Source: Salaquimonas sp. (lineage in GTDB: Bacteria; Pseudomonadota; Alphaproteobacteria; Rhizobiales; Rhizobiaceae). From it: 8,131 bases of DNA. The position numbers were made by a program, and so were the translations under genes. Below are positions 1 to 6,808 of the stretch, in pieces. How positions within the stretch are numbered: the first letter of the stretch is position 1; every line of letters starts with the position of its first letter. The stretch lies in NCBI GenBank assembly GCA_024639745.1, contig JAHEHW010000061.1, positions 1 through 8,131 on the forward strand. Reading direction: 5' to 3'. The notes below the pieces were generated by a model. That model was given only the letters and a program-made list of their open reading frames with translations. It was not told where the DNA came from and did no database searches.

Positions 1-158
1 TGAAGCGTCGGGGCCTGAAGGGGAGTGTTGTCTGGGTACTCGAGGAAAACCACATCGCTTCGCGGTTCTATCGTAACGCCGGTGGCCGGGAGATTGCCCA
101 GGGTATCGAAACATTCGACGGTAGCGACCTCGGCAAAATTGCGTTCGCCTGGGATTAA
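1..158 (+). CDS. GNAT-family N-acetyltransferase, C-terminal end (partial)
   Basis: The reading frame is open from base 3 to a TAA at 156-158 and gives 51 residues of a C-terminus. It contains ENHIASRFYRNAGGRE, which resembles the last conserved part of GNAT acetyltransferases, where an Asn, a Phe-Tyr pair and a Gly-Gly-Arg turn close the acetyl-CoA site. By family these enzymes move an acetyl group from acetyl-CoA to an amine on a small molecule or protein; the acceptor cannot be told from this fragment. The start and the pyrophosphate-binding loop lie outside the window. The gene converges on the interrupted gene at 204-851, with 45 bases between the two stops and no clear terminator hairpin. 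The family call is fairly secure; the specific function is unknown. Confidence 0.75.
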   Translation, partial: KRRGLKGSVVWVLEENHIASRFYRNAGGREIAQGIETFDGSDLGKIAFAWD

Positions 159-203
159 TCCCCACTGCTCATAGCTCGCACAGGTTAGAATTTGAGCGAT
201 TCC

Positions 204-851
204 CTAATTTTGGGCGATATCGTTCGGCGAACCCGAAAGCGGGCCTCTATTTCCAAAAAACCGTGGTTGATCGACGCCGCAACGAAATACCCTTGCCAGA
301 CCATCGGCGATCTGCCGCGCAAGTTCATTGGCATTCGGATTTGCTTTGGCATCGACATAGCCGACGGTGCAAGAGCTACGCTGATTTTCCGGCAACGAGG
401 GGTCCCCAACCGTAGCAATACGCAGAACTTGCCCTGTGTACCGGGGGCTGTTTGCACCGGTATCTGGATCGATATTCTCAATAAACCATCGATGGATGGT
501 GGCAAACGGCTTCCCGTCGGCTAACCGCCATTCAATCGTATCGTGCACCCTGTTCCATTGCATAAATCCGTGACGCACCCTGCCTTCTTCGGCCACGGGT
601 CAGTAAAAAACGAACTGACGCAGATCGCCTTCAGAAAAAATGACCGGATAGAGACCGAAGCCCTGGCAAAGGGCACGGCCACCCATTTGCGCTTCGATTT
701 CGTCCGCCGGCTTCTGCCACTCGCAAGCATTTTCGAGATCGAGCTTGGTATAGGTCGATGAAATTTCCTGTGCCCAAACCGGTAAGGAAAAACAAAACGG
801 CCCGATCAAAAGCACTGTTAAAAAAGAAACGACTAGACCATAACTCGGCAT
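204..851 (-). pseudogene. Secreted hypothetical protein gene interrupted by one in-frame TGA
   Basis: One minus-strand frame runs from ATG at 849-851 to TAG at 204-206 (216 codons) and is broken only by a TGA at 600-602. Upstream of the ATG, GGAG lies at a normal distance. Residues 1-27 form a Sec signal peptide (hydrophobic stretch, then VWA before QE), so the product would be periplasmic or secreted. Protein-like sequence continues on both sides of the stop: DLRQFVFY before it, and EWRLADGKPFATIHRWFI, then SCTVGYVDAKANPNANELAR, after it. From memory this matches a hypothetical secreted protein family of Rhizobiales in which the residue after FVFY is usually Gly, so GGA to TGA would explain the lesion; this is recall, not an alignment. 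A GTG at 594-596, two codons past the stop, could restart translation, but the product would lack the signal peptide. I know no function. It may be a pseudogene, a sequencing error or leaky readthrough. Confidence 0.75.
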
Positions 852-903
852 TACAATCTCCAGAAAATCTGGAACTGGGTCACTTTAGACGACCAAAGAC
901 CGA

Positions 904-930
904 TTGTCACAAGCAGCTTCCACCTATAGG
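904..930 (+). promoter_or_regulatory. Possible sigma-70-like promoter for ppa
   Basis: TTGTCA at 904-909 and TATAGG at 925-930 resemble -35 and -10 boxes, but the 15-base spacer is shorter than the usual 16-18. They lie about 50 bases before the ppa ATG, in the 129-base gap between ppa and the divergent interrupted gene. Weak, sequence-only evidence. Confidence 0.25.
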
Positions 931-980
931 GATGCATTGCACGAGACCAGCGTCAAAACCACAGAAGGCGGGGAAAGAAC

Positions 981-1511
981 ATGCGTGTCGACCTCATCAA
1001 GATTGGAAATAACCCACCGGAAGACATCAACGTCTTGGTTGAGGTTTCCGTAGGCGGTCATCCGATCAAATATGAAATGGATAAGGAAGCCGGCACGATG
1101 GTTGTCGATCGCTTCCTTTATACCCCCATGGCCTATCCGGGCAATTACGGCTTCGTGCCACAGACTCTATCCGAAGACGGGGATCCGATCGACGTCCTGA
1201 TTTGCAATACCCGTCCGCTGATTCCCGGTTGCGTCATCAATACCCGGCCAATCGGCGTGCTGGTTATGGAGGACGATGGCGGTAAAGACGAGAAGATCAT
1301 TGCGATTCCATCGACGCAGGTATCTGCCCGCTACCGCAACATTTACAATTTCTCGGATTTGCCTGAAATCACACTTTCCCAGATCGAGCACTTCTTCGAA
1401 CACTACAAGGATCTGGAACCCGGCAAGTGGGTGAAGATTTCAGGTTGGCAAGACGCTGATACGGCAAAGCAGATGATACAACAAGCGATCGAAAGGGCCG
1501 CTGCCGAGTAG
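981..1511 (+). CDS. ppa: Inorganic pyrophosphatase (family I, soluble)
   Basis: This cytoplasmic enzyme hydrolyses pyrophosphate to two phosphates with Mg2+, pulling forward nucleic acid, protein and lipid synthesis. The 176 residues match the usual length of bacterial family I enzymes. The signature EDGDPIDVL lies at 65-73. Active-site residues known from the E. coli enzyme are all present, shifted by one: E21, K30, E32, R44, Y56, D66, D68, D71, D98, D103, K105, Y142 and K143, so the enzyme should be active. The ATG at 981 is preceded by a GGGGAAAG ribosome site, and the N-terminus MRVDLIKIG aligns with the family. It is transcribed away from the interrupted gene at 204-851 and converges with the DUF167 gene, with only 22 bases between the stop codons. 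It is expected to be a hexamer, as in other bacteria (family knowledge). Confidence 0.97.
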   Translation: MRVDLIKIGNNPPEDINVLVEVSVGGHPIKYEMDKEAGTMVVDRFLYTPMAYPGNYGFVPQTLSEDGDPIDVLICNTRPLIPGCVINTRPIGVLVMEDDGGKDEKIIAIPSTQVSARYRNIYNFSDLPEITLSQIEHFFEHYKDLEPGKWVKISGWQDADTAKQMIQQAIERAAAE

Positions 1512-1533
1512 ATCTTTACCCGGTATAGGCGGT

Positions 1534-1845
1534 TTACGCGCCCAGCGCGGCCAGCACCTTTCCCGCTTGCGGATCACAAAGGACCAATATCTTTTGTCGG
1601 CCCGTGGAACCGGAAACCAGTTCGAATTTCTTTTTTGGGTACCCCAGTCGATCCGCCAGGAAATCGATCAATGCCGTATTGGCCTTTCCCTTTTCGGGTT
1701 TGGCCCGGATTGAGATTCGAAGATATCGAATGCCATTGACATCCGTCCAAACCCCTCAGACGGCTTCGCTACGCACGCCCGGCGTCAAGCGAACGCGCAG
1801 CCGATAACCACCCTCTATTCGGTCATACCAACTCGGACTGCTCAA
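1534..1845 (-). pseudogene. DUF167/YggU-family gene with in-frame TGA at codon 30
   Basis: The frame runs from TTG at 1843-1845 to TAA at 1534-1536 (104 codons). It is interrupted by TGA at 1756-1758, codon 30, so it shows as no long open frame. The translation is plainly DUF167: LRVRLTPGVRSEAV, the stop, GVWTDVNGIRYLRISIRA, then KPEKGKANTALIDFLADRLG, with GKAN the most conserved family motif, and FELVSGSTGRQKILVL near the end. The function of these small proteins of about 100 residues is not established. The TTG start is chosen because TTGA overlaps the YggT stop by four bases, a common translational-coupling arrangement, and the YggT-DUF167 pair recurs in alphaproteobacteria (from memory). 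Everything else looks intact, so this is either a very recent nonsense mutation (for example CGA or GGA to TGA) or a sequencing error. A product ending at residue 29 would be non-functional. Confidence 0.8.
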
Positions 1846-2132
1846 AATACATTTGGATAGATGTAATAAACGATGATTCTCTGAAGCAGGAAGATCGCGA
1901 AGATCAGCACGATTGGCGACAAATCGATCCCACCCATATTCGGCAGAAATCTGCGGATCGGGCGCAATGCCGGCTCGGTCATATGGTAAAGGAAATTACC
2001 GATCATGCCGACAAACTGATTGCCGGCATTGATTACGTTAAAGGCAAAAAGCCAAGAAAAAATAGCGCTCGCTATGATGATCCAGACATAAAAATCCAAA
2101 GCGATCAAAATGACTTCGAGGATTGCGCGCAT
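1842..2132 (-). CDS. YggT-family integral membrane protein
   Basis: A 96-residue membrane protein with two hydrophobic segments, about residues 7-31 and 74-92. They are separated by a loop carrying the family motif TEPALRPIRRFLPNMGG at 52-68 followed by IDLSP, which is typical of single-unit YggT proteins. The family is linked in the literature to cell division or envelope functions and osmotic tolerance, but its biochemical role is unclear. AGGAG lies nine bases before the ATG. The stop TGA (1842-1844) overlaps the TTG start of the DUF167 gene, so the two are probably translated in a coupled way. It sits 48 bases after the amidotransferase gene and may be the fourth gene of the minus-strand cluster. 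The family call is secure. Confidence 0.92.
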   Translation of the reverse strand: MRAILEVILIALDFYVWIIIASAIFSWLFAFNVINAGNQFVGMIGNFLYHMTEPALRPIRRFLPNMGGIDLSPIVLIFAIFLLQRIIVYYIYPNVF

Positions 2133-2180
2133 TACATTGGTCTCCTGTTGCCGCTGAAATAACCTTCACGGCCCCCGCTT

Positions 2181-2972
2181 TCAAGCACGGAGTTTTTCGG
2201 ACGTCGCGGATGGCGCGCTCGATGTCTCGGCCGATCCAATCCAATGCTTCAGGAAATGCTGCAACCAGCGTCGCGTAGCCGCATCGTATAGATAGCGGCC
2301 CTCAATATGGTGGCGACGGTCCTGCGCTCCGTTGAGGGAAAATCGGTGTGCGCCACGGACCGTCCAGCGGTGCACCATTGCAAAGGTCAGCTCGGCGTGA
2401 AACTGAATTCCATACGCGTGATCACCGTACCGGATCGCCTGATTTTCATATTCGTGACCAGTCGCAAGCCTGACCGCACCTTCGGGCATGCTGAAGCCTT
2501 CACGGTGCCATTGATAGACCATGTCCGGCCAGTCAAAGAGTTCGCGTCCGTGCTCCGTGGGTATCAATGGATAATAACCAACCTCGGCAAACGCTCTTTC
2601 ATTCGCTTGCACGGTGCCGCCGAGCTTTTTGACCATCATCTGCGCGCCAAGACATATACCGAGGAAAGGTTTGTTTTCCTTGAGTGGAATATCGATCCAA
2701 TCGATTTCCCGCTTGACGTATTCATGGTTGTCGTTGGCACTCATCGGACCACCAAAAATGACGGCACCAGCATGATTCTCCAAGGTCTCGGGAAGTTCGT
2801 CACCAAGCGGCGGGCGGCGGATATCGAGACGATATCCGAGACCTTCCAGCATATGGCCCAGTCGACCACAGGACGACGTTTCCTGATGCAAGACGGCCAG
2901 AACTGTCGGTCCTTCCCTGTTGGGTTTGCCCGGATCTGCTGGTTTCGGATCTCCTGGAAGAATGAAATTCAC
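2181..2972 (-). CDS. Class I glutamine amidotransferase (GuaA-like, stand-alone)
   Basis: A 263-residue, probably cytoplasmic protein with a class I (triad) glutaminase domain at about residues 23-245. The nucleophile elbow GICLGAQM places the catalytic Cys at C107; the partner His and Glu are H192 and E194 in GIQFHAE. The usual HPE is HAE here, which keeps both catalytic residues. VLHQETSSCGRLGHML and AVIFGGPMSAND are typical of the 'glutamine amidotransferase' group related to the GMP synthase glutaminase but without a synthase domain. By family it would release ammonia from glutamine or hydrolyse a gamma-glutamyl amide; the substrate is unknown. The start is GTG at 2970-2972, with GAGG upstream and 10 bases after the TerB-like stop; a downstream ATG at residue 41 would remove the first beta strand. 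A Ser/Ala-rich tail follows the domain. Part of the minus-strand cluster. Confidence 0.9.
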   Translation of the reverse strand: MNFILPGDPKPADPGKPNREGPTVLAVLHQETSSCGRLGHMLEGLGYRLDIRRPPLGDELPETLENHAGAVIFGGPMSANDNHEYVKREIDWIDIPLKENKPFLGICLGAQMMVKKLGGTVQANERAFAEVGYYPLIPTEHGRELFDWPDMVYQWHREGFSMPEGAVRLATGHEYENQAIRYGDHAYGIQFHAELTFAMVHRWTVRGAHRFSLNGAQDRRHHIEGRYLYDAATRRWLQHFLKHWIGSAETSSAPSATSEKLRA

Positions 2973-2982
2973 GCCCTGGACC

Positions 2983-3444
2983 TCACGATTGCCGTCGCGC
3001 TCTGACCCGTTGCTTCATCGCAATCCGATCGGGAGTTTCGACTTCCATCAGCTGCGCGATTCGCCAGACTACATTATCCTCGAATTCGTGCATGACACCG
3101 TCGGCGAACACCATTTCCCACATGCGCTCGATAATGGCGATCCTTTGCTCCCGATCAAGATGGCGTTTCAAGGTCGATGTGAAACCGTAAAGATCAATCG
3201 CTTCATGCTCCGCGTCGCGCGCGGCCTCATACAGCGCTTCCATTTCACCCTTGGACAGGCCATATTCATCCGTCAGCAAGGCCTCCATGCGCTCACGCTC
3301 ACCGTCTGTAATTTTGCCATCGGAAGCAATAACGTGAAACATCAAAGCAGCTTCAGCGAGGCGTTGATCGTCGTCGTCAAAAAGCGGCTTTTTGACAGCT
3401 TCTTCGTCTTCAGCCTGAAACAGTTTTTTGAGGGCATCGAACAT
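2983..3444 (-). CDS. TerB-like (tellurite resistance / DjlA N-terminal type) protein
   Basis: A 153-residue soluble acidic protein, predicted all-helical. About residues 28-140 fit the TerB-like domain: LAEAALMFHVIASDGKITDGE in the first half and MWEMVFADGVMHEFEDNVVW in the second form the two related helix pairs with acidic DG...E/D turns that bind metal in TerB relatives. The name comes from tellurite-resistance operons, but lone TerB-like proteins of this kind are common and need not give tellurite resistance; no terC, terD or terZ gene is present here. The ATG lies nine bases after the nitrilase stop and has no good ribosome site, so translation is probably coupled. The next gene starts 10 bases after its stop. 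The domain is clear, the function unknown. Confidence 0.85.
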   Translation of the reverse strand: MFDALKKLFQAEDEEAVKKPLFDDDDQRLAEAALMFHVIASDGKITDGERERMEALLTDEYGLSKGEMEALYEAARDAEHEAIDLYGFTSTLKRHLDREQRIAIIERMWEMVFADGVMHEFEDNVVWRIAQLMEVETPDRIAMKQRVRARRQS

Positions 3445-3453
3445 AAGCTAGAC

Positions 3454-4371
3454 TTAGTGCGAACGGGCTGTCATATCAATGCGAATAGGTTGAGCCAGTC
3501 GACCGTCCTGGTCTTTCCAGTGCTGGTGGTTAAGAACGGTTCCGTTCGCACGAACGGCGCGTATCTGTTCAAGCGTGATTTCGCCGCAAACCCAGCCCGG
3601 CTGATTCAGGGCTCCAATCGCAATTATCCCATCTTCCGGGAAGCCGATATCAGGCGGTCCGTAGATCCCCGCTGCGCCGATTGAAACATCCGTTGCCGGC
3701 GACCAGTGAGCTTCGCCGACCAGAGGTGCCTGAACGCTGATGCATTGATTCTCTAGCGCCCGGGCCATCGCGCCGATTCGAACGCGATGATAACCGCGGA
3801 TCGTCTCTGTTACCGACGGTACCAGCAGAATTTCCGCGCCTGCATTGACCATGGCTCGTGCGACGAGCGGAAATTCGCTGTCATAACAAATCGGAATACC
3901 AAGTGTACCGATCTCCGTGTCGAAGACCTTGACGACGGGCCCACCCGAGATACCCCATTCCTCACGCTCGAACCGAGTCATGATCAGTTTATCCTGAAAA
4001 TCATGCTGCCCGTTTGGTAGAAAAAGGCCTGCACGGTTCACGATACGCGATTGACCCGGTTCCCTGAAGGGCAGACTGGGAGCGCAGATGACGAGACCAT
4101 GTCGGACAGCGAGATTGCTCCAGAGGTTCGTGAAATTGCCATATCGCGCAGAAATTGCGTCGATCGAACCATGCAGATTCGTTGAAACCTTTTTCCCATA
4201 CAGACTGGCGAGTTCCATCCCGCCATATTCCGGAAACACGGCAAGATGCGCGCCTTTATCGACAGCCTTGGCAACCCATGTTTCCGCCTTGGCAGTATAG
4301 GATTCCCAGCTCTCCAGCCAGGAGAGGGGATAGGCCGCCGCCGCTATTGTGATTTTCCCGGATGATATCAC
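3454..4371 (-). CDS. Carbon-nitrogen hydrolase (nitrilase superfamily)
   Basis: A 305-residue cytoplasmic enzyme of the nitrilase/amidase superfamily, which hydrolyses non-peptide C-N bonds through a Glu-Lys-Cys triad. All three are visible: E48 in VFPEYGGME, K128 in DKLIMTRFE and C162 in PICYDSEFP. Length and motif spacing match the family. The substrate cannot be read from sequence; an aliphatic amidase, omega-amidase-like or N-carbamoyl-type activity are all possible. The start is GTG at 4369-4371 with GGAAGG about 10 bases upstream; the N-terminus ITIAAAAYPLSW is the expected first beta strand. It is the first gene of the cluster running to the DUF167 gene (spacings 9, 10, 48 and -4 bases). 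A glutaminase two genes downstream hints at linked amide-nitrogen chemistry, but that is inference. Confidence 0.9.
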   Translation of the reverse strand: MISSGKITIAAAAYPLSWLESWESYTAKAETWVAKAVDKGAHLAVFPEYGGMELASLYGKKVSTNLHGSIDAISARYGNFTNLWSNLAVRHGLVICAPSLPFREPGQSRIVNRAGLFLPNGQHDFQDKLIMTRFEREEWGISGGPVVKVFDTEIGTLGIPICYDSEFPLVARAMVNAGAEILLVPSVTETIRGYHRVRIGAMARALENQCISVQAPLVGEAHWSPATDVSIGAAGIYGPPDIGFPEDGIIAIGALNQPGWVCGEITLEQIRAVRANGTVLNHQHWKDQDGRLAQPIRIDMTARSH

Positions 4372-4604
4372 GCTTACGTTGCCCTTCCAGCTCGTTGTTT
4401 GTTATCGCAACCAATGAATAAAGAATTGAAAGGATTTGAAAAGTGGAACGGCGAAACGCCACAAACCGATCACTTATCACCTGCCAGTTCACTAATAATA
4501 ATCCACCGAGTCGATGCTGAAATCAAAATCCGAGCGATCTTCGAATTTTTTGTCACTTTGGCTGGAATTTCTTCGGAAGTGGTAGTAAATGGGCGACGCA
4601 GCGG
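4372..4604. other. Intergenic region between the hydrolase cluster and tRNA-Thr
   Basis: These 233 AT-richer bases separate the divergent minus-strand cluster and the plus-strand tRNA, so promoters for both should lie here. I see no convincing -35/-10 pair, no protein-like reading frame and no strong hairpin. Confidence 0.4.
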
Positions 4605-4680
4605 GCCGCTGTAGCTCAGTTGGTAGAGCACGTCATTCGTAATGATGGGGTCGTAGGTTCGAGTCCTATCAGCGGCACCA
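4605..4680 (+). tRNA. tRNA-Thr, anticodon CGT
   Basis: A complete 76-base tRNA folds by eye. The acceptor stem GCCGCTG (4605-4611) pairs with CAGCGGC near the 3' end; the D arm is GCTC/GAGC. The anticodon stem CGTCA/TGATG encloses the loop TTCGTAA with anticodon CGT (reads ACG, threonine). The T stem GTAGG/CCTAT encloses TTCGAGT. Discriminator base A and an encoded CCA complete it. It stands alone on the plus strand. I found no copy of its 3' end elsewhere in the window, so there is no sign of an integrated element using it. Confidence 0.97.
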
Positions 4681-4721
4681 CTTCTCCCCTCGGATATTCC
4701 GCCGCTTACTCCGGCCCATAT

Positions 4722-4733
4722 GCATTCAAATGC
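4722..4733. repeat. Short inverted repeat
   Basis: GCATT and AATGC flank a two-base CA centre, about 40 bases past the tRNA. The loop is too small for a stable RNA hairpin and no T run follows, so it is not a terminator; it may be chance. Confidence 0.25.
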
Positions 4734-4769
4734 CGTTTAGGGTGTATTTGAAATTCCGAAAATTGATGA

Positions 4770-4785
4770 AAGTCATTTTTGACTT
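4770..4785. repeat. Short inverted repeat with T loop
   Basis: AAGTCA and TGACTT are exact inverted copies around TTTT. The six-base stem is AT-rich and has no T tail, so it is a weak terminator candidate at best. It could equally be an old operator upstream of the decayed gene. Confidence 0.25.
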
Positions 4786-4845
4786 AACAAACTCGGCTTA
4801 GTGCATTTTCAAGCGAATGCGGTAAAAACGGCAAGACAGTGCTTC

Positions 4846-5379
4846 CTCAAAAAGGGTTTGGGCACTTTCAGATTAATCGCGGTGCAGTTCTCACGCCGAC
4901 AGCGTCCTATGCCGGGAATCCTGCAATTTGTGCAGTCTGTGCCAACTAGGCAGTGCTACAATAGAGAGAGAATCTTCAAAATTGTTGCGGCTTTGCGGGG
5001 TCTCGATGGCAGTCCAACTTTGCAGCTCATTATGCCTCGTGCATCGCAGCGTCCAACAGCGCGATCAATTCGGAAGCGAATTTACGTAGTGCCATGCTGG
5101 CAAGCTGCGCAGGACCTCCTTCCCAAGCCAAGGTTTGTGCTTACGACCTGCCCAATTATGGCGAGCAAACCGTCTGCGTGAACGCGAGTGCGAATGACAG
5201 CAGCATCAGTCCTAGTTGAAGCAACCCTATTTCCTCGATCCAAGGTATTCGGCGGCGCGAAAGTGAAGCGTTGTCAGGATTTAAATTGTCTGGGATTCTG
5301 CAATATCTTCAGCACAAATTTGCGTCTTCTGGGTCCTGCAATGAACAATCAGGCTTCCTCCTACCAGACACGGGATTAA
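4846..5379 (+). pseudogene. Decayed secreted protein with two beta/gamma-crystallin motifs
   Basis: Joining frames recovers one protein. A signal peptide, KKGLGTFRLIAV (4849-4884), continues after a lost base near 4884 as AVLTPTASYA, cleaved before GNPAIC. Next, CANxAVLQxRENLQNCCGF holds TAGs at 4947 and 4962, probably old CAG (Gln). GSRWQSNFAAHYASC and SAMLASC complete a cysteine-containing domain. Then KVCAYDLPNYGEQTVCV (first Greek key) leads to a TGA at 5217-5219, where the family pattern WNDRISSI suggests a lost Trp (TGG), followed by SNPISSIQ. An extra G near 5244 shifts the frame to VFGGAKVKRCQDL (second Greek key), ending in NNQASSYQT before TAA at 5377. SNPISS and NNQASS fit the calcium-binding consensus (N/D)(N/D)xx(S/T)S. 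Codon 4846-4848 is CTC, so the start is lost or lay upstream. Family assignment is from memory; five lesions make it a clear pseudogene. It was probably an exported, perhaps calcium-binding, protein of unknown role. Confidence 0.8.
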
Positions 5380-5452
5380 GGCTCGTTGGCGGCACATCCT
5401 TCACGCCTACCAAAGCATGATGGTGAGGCGATTTGCTGCCGTGCCCGAGCGC

Positions 5453-6808
5453 CTAGCCGGAGAGCAAAAATGGCAGCCCGAGCGACAGTGCCGGAAACGC
5501 TACAAGCAACGCGACCCTGACGAGTTCAGACGCGAAGAACGGTGCGACACCTTTGAAGGTCGTCGCCATGGGCACATCTTTTGCCAGTGCGGAAATGACG
5601 AATACATTCATCCCCACAGGCGGCGTAATCAGCCCCAGTTCAACGACAACCAGAGCTAATATGCCAAACCAAACCTTCAGGTCATCCGTCGACATTCCAT
5701 AACCTGCGCCTTCCGCCGGCTGGTAATCGCCTCCGTTCATCGCCACAAGCACCGGCCAGAAGAACGGAATGACCAACAGGATCATCGACATCGAGTCCAT
5801 GAGGCAGCCAAGCAGGATGAGCGCCAGAAGCAGGATCATCAGCACCATCATTGGGGAAAACCCGGAATTCACGGCCCATTCAGCGGCCGCCTGCGGCACG
5901 CCTGCGCGGGACATGAAGATTTTCAGCAGCTCCGCACCGAGCAGGATGAGATAGATCATGCCGGCCGTGCCGGCGGTTTCGCGCACGCTTCCGGTAATCT
6001 CGGCCATTCCGAGACGGCCCTGGATGAGGCCGAACACGAAGACGACGAAAACGCCGATGGCTGCAGCAGGGGTCGGGTTGTAGAAACCCGCATAAATACC
6101 ACCGATGACGATGCCGAATATCGCAAGGACCGGAATCACACCGCGGGTTGCCTGCCAGAACTCTTCCCTGTTCGCCGCTCCGTGCGCGGGTCCCGATCCC
6201 GGAACCATGCGGACATAAATGGCGATCGTGATCAGAAACAGAAGAACCGCCAGCAACCCTGGCAACAGTGCGGCCATGAACATCGTCACGATGTTTGTCT
6301 CAACAAGCACGGCATAGATGACCAAAATGACCGACGGCGGTATCAATATCCCCAGCACGCCACCGGCCGCCAGGGACCCCGTCGCAAGCGATGGCGCGTA
6401 TTTGTAGCGCTCGAGTTCAGGAAGCGCGACTTTTCCCATTGTGGAGGCGGTCGCGAGCGATGATCCGCAGACAGCTCCAAATCCTGCGCATGCCGCGATG
6501 GCAGCCATTGCTGTGCCACCCCGCATCCATCCTAGCCACGCATTCGCCGCTCTGAAGAGATCTCGGGAAAGCCCTGTCTTGGTTGCCAATGCGCCCATCA
6601 GCACGAACATAGGGACGACTGACAGCTCGTAGATCGAGAACTGACCGTATCCGAGTGTCTTCAGCTGCGAGAGCAGGATACCCGGCCCATTGATCATGGC
6701 GGTGCCGATACCGCCGACTAGGATCATCGCATAGGCAATCGGCATTCTGATCGCGATCAAGCCGACGAGCGCCGCCAGCCCCATCAGACCCATCCATATT
6801 GGCTCCAT
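5453..6808 (-). CDS. dctM: TRAP transporter large permease (DctM)
   Basis: The large membrane subunit of a tripartite ATP-independent periplasmic transporter, which moves a substrate delivered by the binding protein across the inner membrane using a sodium or proton gradient. The 451 residues are almost wholly hydrophobic with about 12 membrane segments; AACAGFGAVCGSSLATAST near residues 115-135 is the conserved DctM motif, and MDSMSMILLVIPFFWPV and LITPPVGMN lie in the second half. The start is ATG at 6806-6808, which overlaps the dctQ stop as TGATG and has GGAG eight bases upstream; starting 30 codons earlier would give a polar, non-family leader inside dctQ. Last gene of dctPQM; no clear terminator follows its TAG. 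Convergent with the crystallin relic. Confidence 0.95.
   Translation of the reverse strand: MEPIWMGLMGLAALVGLIAIRMPIAYAMILVGGIGTAMINGPGILLSQLKTLGYGQFSIYELSVVPMFVLMGALATKTGLSRDLFRAANAWLGWMRGGTAMAAIAACAGFGAVCGSSLATASTMGKVALPELERYKYAPSLATGSLAAGGVLGILIPPSVILVIYAVLVETNIVTMFMAALLPGLLAVLLFLITIAIYVRMVPGSGPAHGAANREEFWQATRGVIPVLAIFGIVIGGIYAGFYNPTPAAAIGVFVVFVFGLIQGRLGMAEITGSVRETAGTAGMIYLILLGAELLKIFMSRAGVPQAAAEWAVNSGFSPMMVLMILLLALILLGCLMDSMSMILLVIPFFWPVLVAMNGGDYQPAEGAGYGMSTDDLKVWFGILALVVVELGLITPPVGMNVFVISALAKDVPMATTFKGVAPFFASELVRVALLVAFPALSLGLPFLLSG

Noticed and set aside
1512..1533. Terminator between the convergent ppa and DUF167 genes
   Set aside because: Only 22 bases separate the stops, with no stem-loop and no T run.
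600..1758. TGA read as an amino acid (code change or selenocysteine)
   Set aside because: TGA ends yggT, the amidotransferase, the TerB-like gene and dctQ at the expected lengths, Trp uses TGG, no selenocysteine hairpin was apparent after the internal TGAs, and neither family is known for selenocysteine.
2983..3444. Tellurite-resistance operon
   Set aside because: Only a lone TerB-like domain is present; no terA, terC, terD or terZ neighbours appear.
2307..3684. Two long plus-strand open frames (232 and 254 codons)
   Set aside because: They lie antisense to the amidotransferase, TerB-like and hydrolase genes, which carry complete catalytic or family motifs; the plus-strand translations show no recognisable features.
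4801..5181. An open plus-strand frame of 126 codons starting GTG after tRNA-Thr
   Set aside because: Only the short KKGLGTFRLIAV part looks like protein. The rest is the wrong frame over the crystallin relic, whose family motifs lie in the next frame.
4605..5452. tRNA-Thr as the edge of an integrated element
   Set aside because: No integrase or transposase remnant and no repeat of the tRNA 3' end was found; the neighbouring relic is an ordinary secreted-protein gene.
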